Shown: one piece after another, positions 6,661-7,978 of the stretch | Numbering within the stretch: position 1 is the first letter of the stretch | Layout of the letters: each line of letters opens with the position of its first letter | Assembly: GCA_021820675.1 (NCBI GenBank) | Contig: JAKADI010000059.1 | Coordinates: 1-7,978, forward strand | Reading direction: 5' to 3' | DNA: 7,978 nt | Origin: Bacillota bacterium | Lineage (GTDB): Bacteria; Bacillota; Sulfobacillia; Sulfobacillales; Sulfobacillaceae | Made by a program: the position numbers and the translations under genes | Notes under the pieces: model-generated | What the model saw: only the letters and a program-made list of their open reading frames with translations | What the model was told of the DNA's origin: nothing | The model's database searches: none

Positions 6661-7758
6661 ATGGGAAGAACTGTACGCCAGATACTCACGATTTTTGGGG
6701 CCGTACTGGGGATTGCGATCGTATTCCAAAATCTTCACGCTTTAAAGGCTTTGCCATATCTGAATGGCCTAGGACCAGACCGCGGAGCTATTCTACTGGG
6801 CATTGGTCTTATTGGTGGCGGTTTGATTGCATATATTTTGGGACCCTGGTTAATTAACGGCGCCAGCCGGGCAATGGAATGGGGGGAGAGTCGGTTACAG
6901 ACGACACCCACACAAGATTTGCTTTCTGGTTCCGTGGGGCTGATTGTCGGGCTATTAATTGCGTTTCTTTTAACGTCTGAATTGAATGGATTGGGCCTGG
7001 TCGGGGTCGTAATTAGGATTGCCATTAGCATTGGGTTCGGCTATGTGGGATTACGGGTATCCATTCGGAAGAAAGACGAATTGATGCGTCCCCAAAGCTG
7101 GCTCCCGCGCGTCAAACATCGGGTGAATGACAATGCCAAACCTAAAATATTGGATACGTCCGTGATAATTGACGGGCGTATTGCTGATATCTGCCAAACG
7201 GGATTTTTGGAAGGCCCGTTGGTGATTCCTGGGTTTGTCTTGGAAGAACTCCGGCACATCGCTGATTCGGCGGACGTATTAAAACGTAACCGCGGGCGCC
7301 GGGGTCTCGACATTCTCAACCATATACAAAAAGAGTTAAAGACCCAGGTCCAGGTATACGAGCGGGAGATTGATCCAGGCTTGGAAGTAGATTCGAAACT
7401 GCTGAAGCTTGCAAAAATCATGGATGGGAAAGTCATTACCAATGATTTTAACCTCAACAAAGTCGCAGAGTTACAGGGTGTTCCAGTCCTTAACATTAAC
7501 GAATTGGCCAATGCGGTAAAACCTGTCGTTTTGCCGGGTGAAGAAATGGTCGTTCATGTTATCAAAGACGGCAAAGAATCTGGCCAAGGCATCGGATACT
7601 TGGATGATGGTACCATGATTGTGGTTGATGGGGGTCGCAAGTTTATTGGGCAAACGGTGACCGTAATCGTTACCTCCGTTTTGCAGACGGCGGCGGGGCG
7701 GATGATCTTTGCGAAGCTCAAGTCGGCTTTGGGTACGGTAGAATTGAGCGAAGCATAA
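6661..7758 (+). CDS. yacL: YacL-type membrane protein with PIN and TRAM domains
   Basis: The 365 residues match B. subtilis YacL (366) in length and layout. Four hydrophobic membrane segments lie at about 7-23, 42-65, 87-105 and 111-131. A cytoplasmic PIN-fold nuclease-like domain follows (about 160-275), with candidate metal-binding acids D165 (LDTSVIIDGR), E195 or E196 (VLEELRHIADS) and D262 (VITNDFN). A C-terminal TRAM domain (about 285-350) contains GIGYLDDGTMIVVDGGRKFIG and resembles TRAM modules that bind RNA. The family is generally inferred to be a membrane-bound ribonuclease, but its substrate is unknown to me. I choose ATG 6661 because GGGAGG (6647-6652) lies 8 bases upstream. GTG 6652 lies within the ribosome binding site itself. 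It sits between two terminators with its own promoter candidate, so it is probably expressed separately from disA. Confidence 0.93.
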   Translation: MGRTVRQILTIFGAVLGIAIVFQNLHALKALPYLNGLGPDRGAILLGIGLIGGGLIAYILGPWLINGASRAMEWGESRLQTTPTQDLLSGSVGLIVGLLIAFLLTSELNGLGLVGVVIRIAISIGFGYVGLRVSIRKKDELMRPQSWLPRVKHRVNDNAKPKILDTSVIIDGRIADICQTGFLEGPLVIPGFVLEELRHIADSADVLKRNRGRRGLDILNHIQKELKTQVQVYEREIDPGLEVDSKLLKLAKIMDGKVITNDFNLNKVAELQGVPVLNINELANAVKPVVLPGEEMVVHVIKDGKESGQGIGYLDDGTMIVVDGGRKFIGQTVTVIVTSVLQTAAGRMIFAKLKSALGTVELSEA

Positions 7759-7775
7759 TATCGGTTTCTTTGGTA

Positions 7776-7803
7776 GAAAAGCCCGGCTAGCGCCGGGCTT
7801 TTC
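7776..7803 (+). terminator. Intrinsic terminator after yacL
   Basis: GAAAAGCCCGGC (7776-7787) and GCCGGGCTTTTC (7792-7803) form a perfect twelve-pair stem around loop TAGC. The T-rich end (TTTTCTT) follows the GC core. The A-tract on the left arm gives the reverse strand a T-run too, so it could act in both directions. It lies 17 bases after the yacL stop and separates yacL from ispD. Confidence 0.9.
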
Positions 7804-7860
7804 TTGTACAATGCAATCGAACGGGTTTGCTCGGCTTGGCGAAAGATAGGGCAGGCAGTT

Positions 7861-7978
7861 GTGAAAAGTTTTGGGATATTACTGGCCGCCGGTCAAAGCC
7901 GGCGAATGGGGGCTTTAGGGCCCAAACTCTGGTTGTCCGTGGCAGGGCGCCCTGCAGTGGCTTGGAGTCTGTGGCATT
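7861..7978 (+). CDS. ispD: 2-C-methyl-D-erythritol 4-phosphate cytidylyltransferase IspD, 5' part
   Basis: The first 39 codons are visible and the gene runs off the window. IspD couples CTP to methylerythritol phosphate in the non-mevalonate isoprenoid pathway. The N-terminus starts FGILLAAGQSRRMG (residues 4-17), the nucleotide-binding signature (LAAGxxxRMG) of nucleotidyltransferases, followed by PKLWLSVAGRPAVAWSL, which fits IspD. Other sugar or molybdopterin nucleotidyltransferases share the first motif, but the position right after yacL is the classic place of ispD. GTG 7861 is the start. The ribosome site is weak (AGG at 7853-7855), and no clear promoter was found between the upstream terminator and the gene. 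Confidence 0.88.
   Translation, partial: MKSFGILLAAGQSRRMGALGPKLWLSVAGRPAVAWSLWH

Noticed and set aside
7804..7860. ispD promoter around TTGTAC or TACAAT
   Set aside because: No pair of -35 and -10 elements with acceptable spacing could be found. TACAAT would need a -35 inside the terminator stem that is not there.

Overview
The window comes from a Bacillota (Firmicutes) chromosome. It has the conserved stress and genome-integrity cluster known in Bacillus subtilis as (ctsR-mcsA-)mcsB-clpC-radA-disA-yacL-ispD, here in the same order and all on the + strand. The roughly even base composition and the protein sequences suggest a deep-branching, perhaps Sulfobacillus-like lineage. That genus-level guess is weak.

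Layout: 1-799 is the 3' part of mcsB (protein arginine kinase). 857-3307 is a complete clpC (Hsp100 unfoldase of the ClpCP protease). 3313-5444 is radA, split by an intervening sequence. 5449-6459 is disA (diadenylate cyclase), closed by a strong intrinsic terminator at 6459-6484. 6485-6660 holds a candidate promoter and a structured leader. 6661-7758 is a YacL-type membrane PIN-TRAM protein, followed by a second terminator at 7776-7803. 7861 to the window end is the start of ispD (isoprenoid synthesis). mcsB to disA have no visible terminator between them and look like one transcription unit. The yacL gene appears to have its own.

The main discovery is at 3962-4734. radA is interrupted by 773 bases that I read as a self-splicing group I intron. 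Removing them joins GGG-T to CG-CTA and restores the conserved RadA sequence KEGSLAGPR in frame, giving a normal 452-residue protein. The 5' exon ends in T and the intron ends in G, as the class requires. An internal guide explains both splice sites (P1 and P10). P2, P3, P4, P5, P6, P7, P8 and P9 can all be drawn by hand, including a six-pair P7 with the hallmark CAGAGAC strand and a P2 capped by a GAAA tetraloop. Between P9 and a 3'-terminal stem lies about 490 bases of extra sequence carrying most of an open frame (4060-4707) for a tryptophan-rich protein I do not recognise. By position it is a candidate homing endonuclease.

How the genes work together: McsB marks proteins with phosphoarginine for ClpC, which feeds them to ClpP. 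RadA (branch migration) and DisA (a DNA-scanning c-di-AMP synthase) act on recombination intermediates, and RadA is known to interact with DisA in B. subtilis. Splicing would be required for full-length RadA. A second regulatory candidate is the yacL leader, where a CACCUCC element can pair perfectly with the yacL Shine-Dalgarno and also fit a mutually exclusive hairpin.
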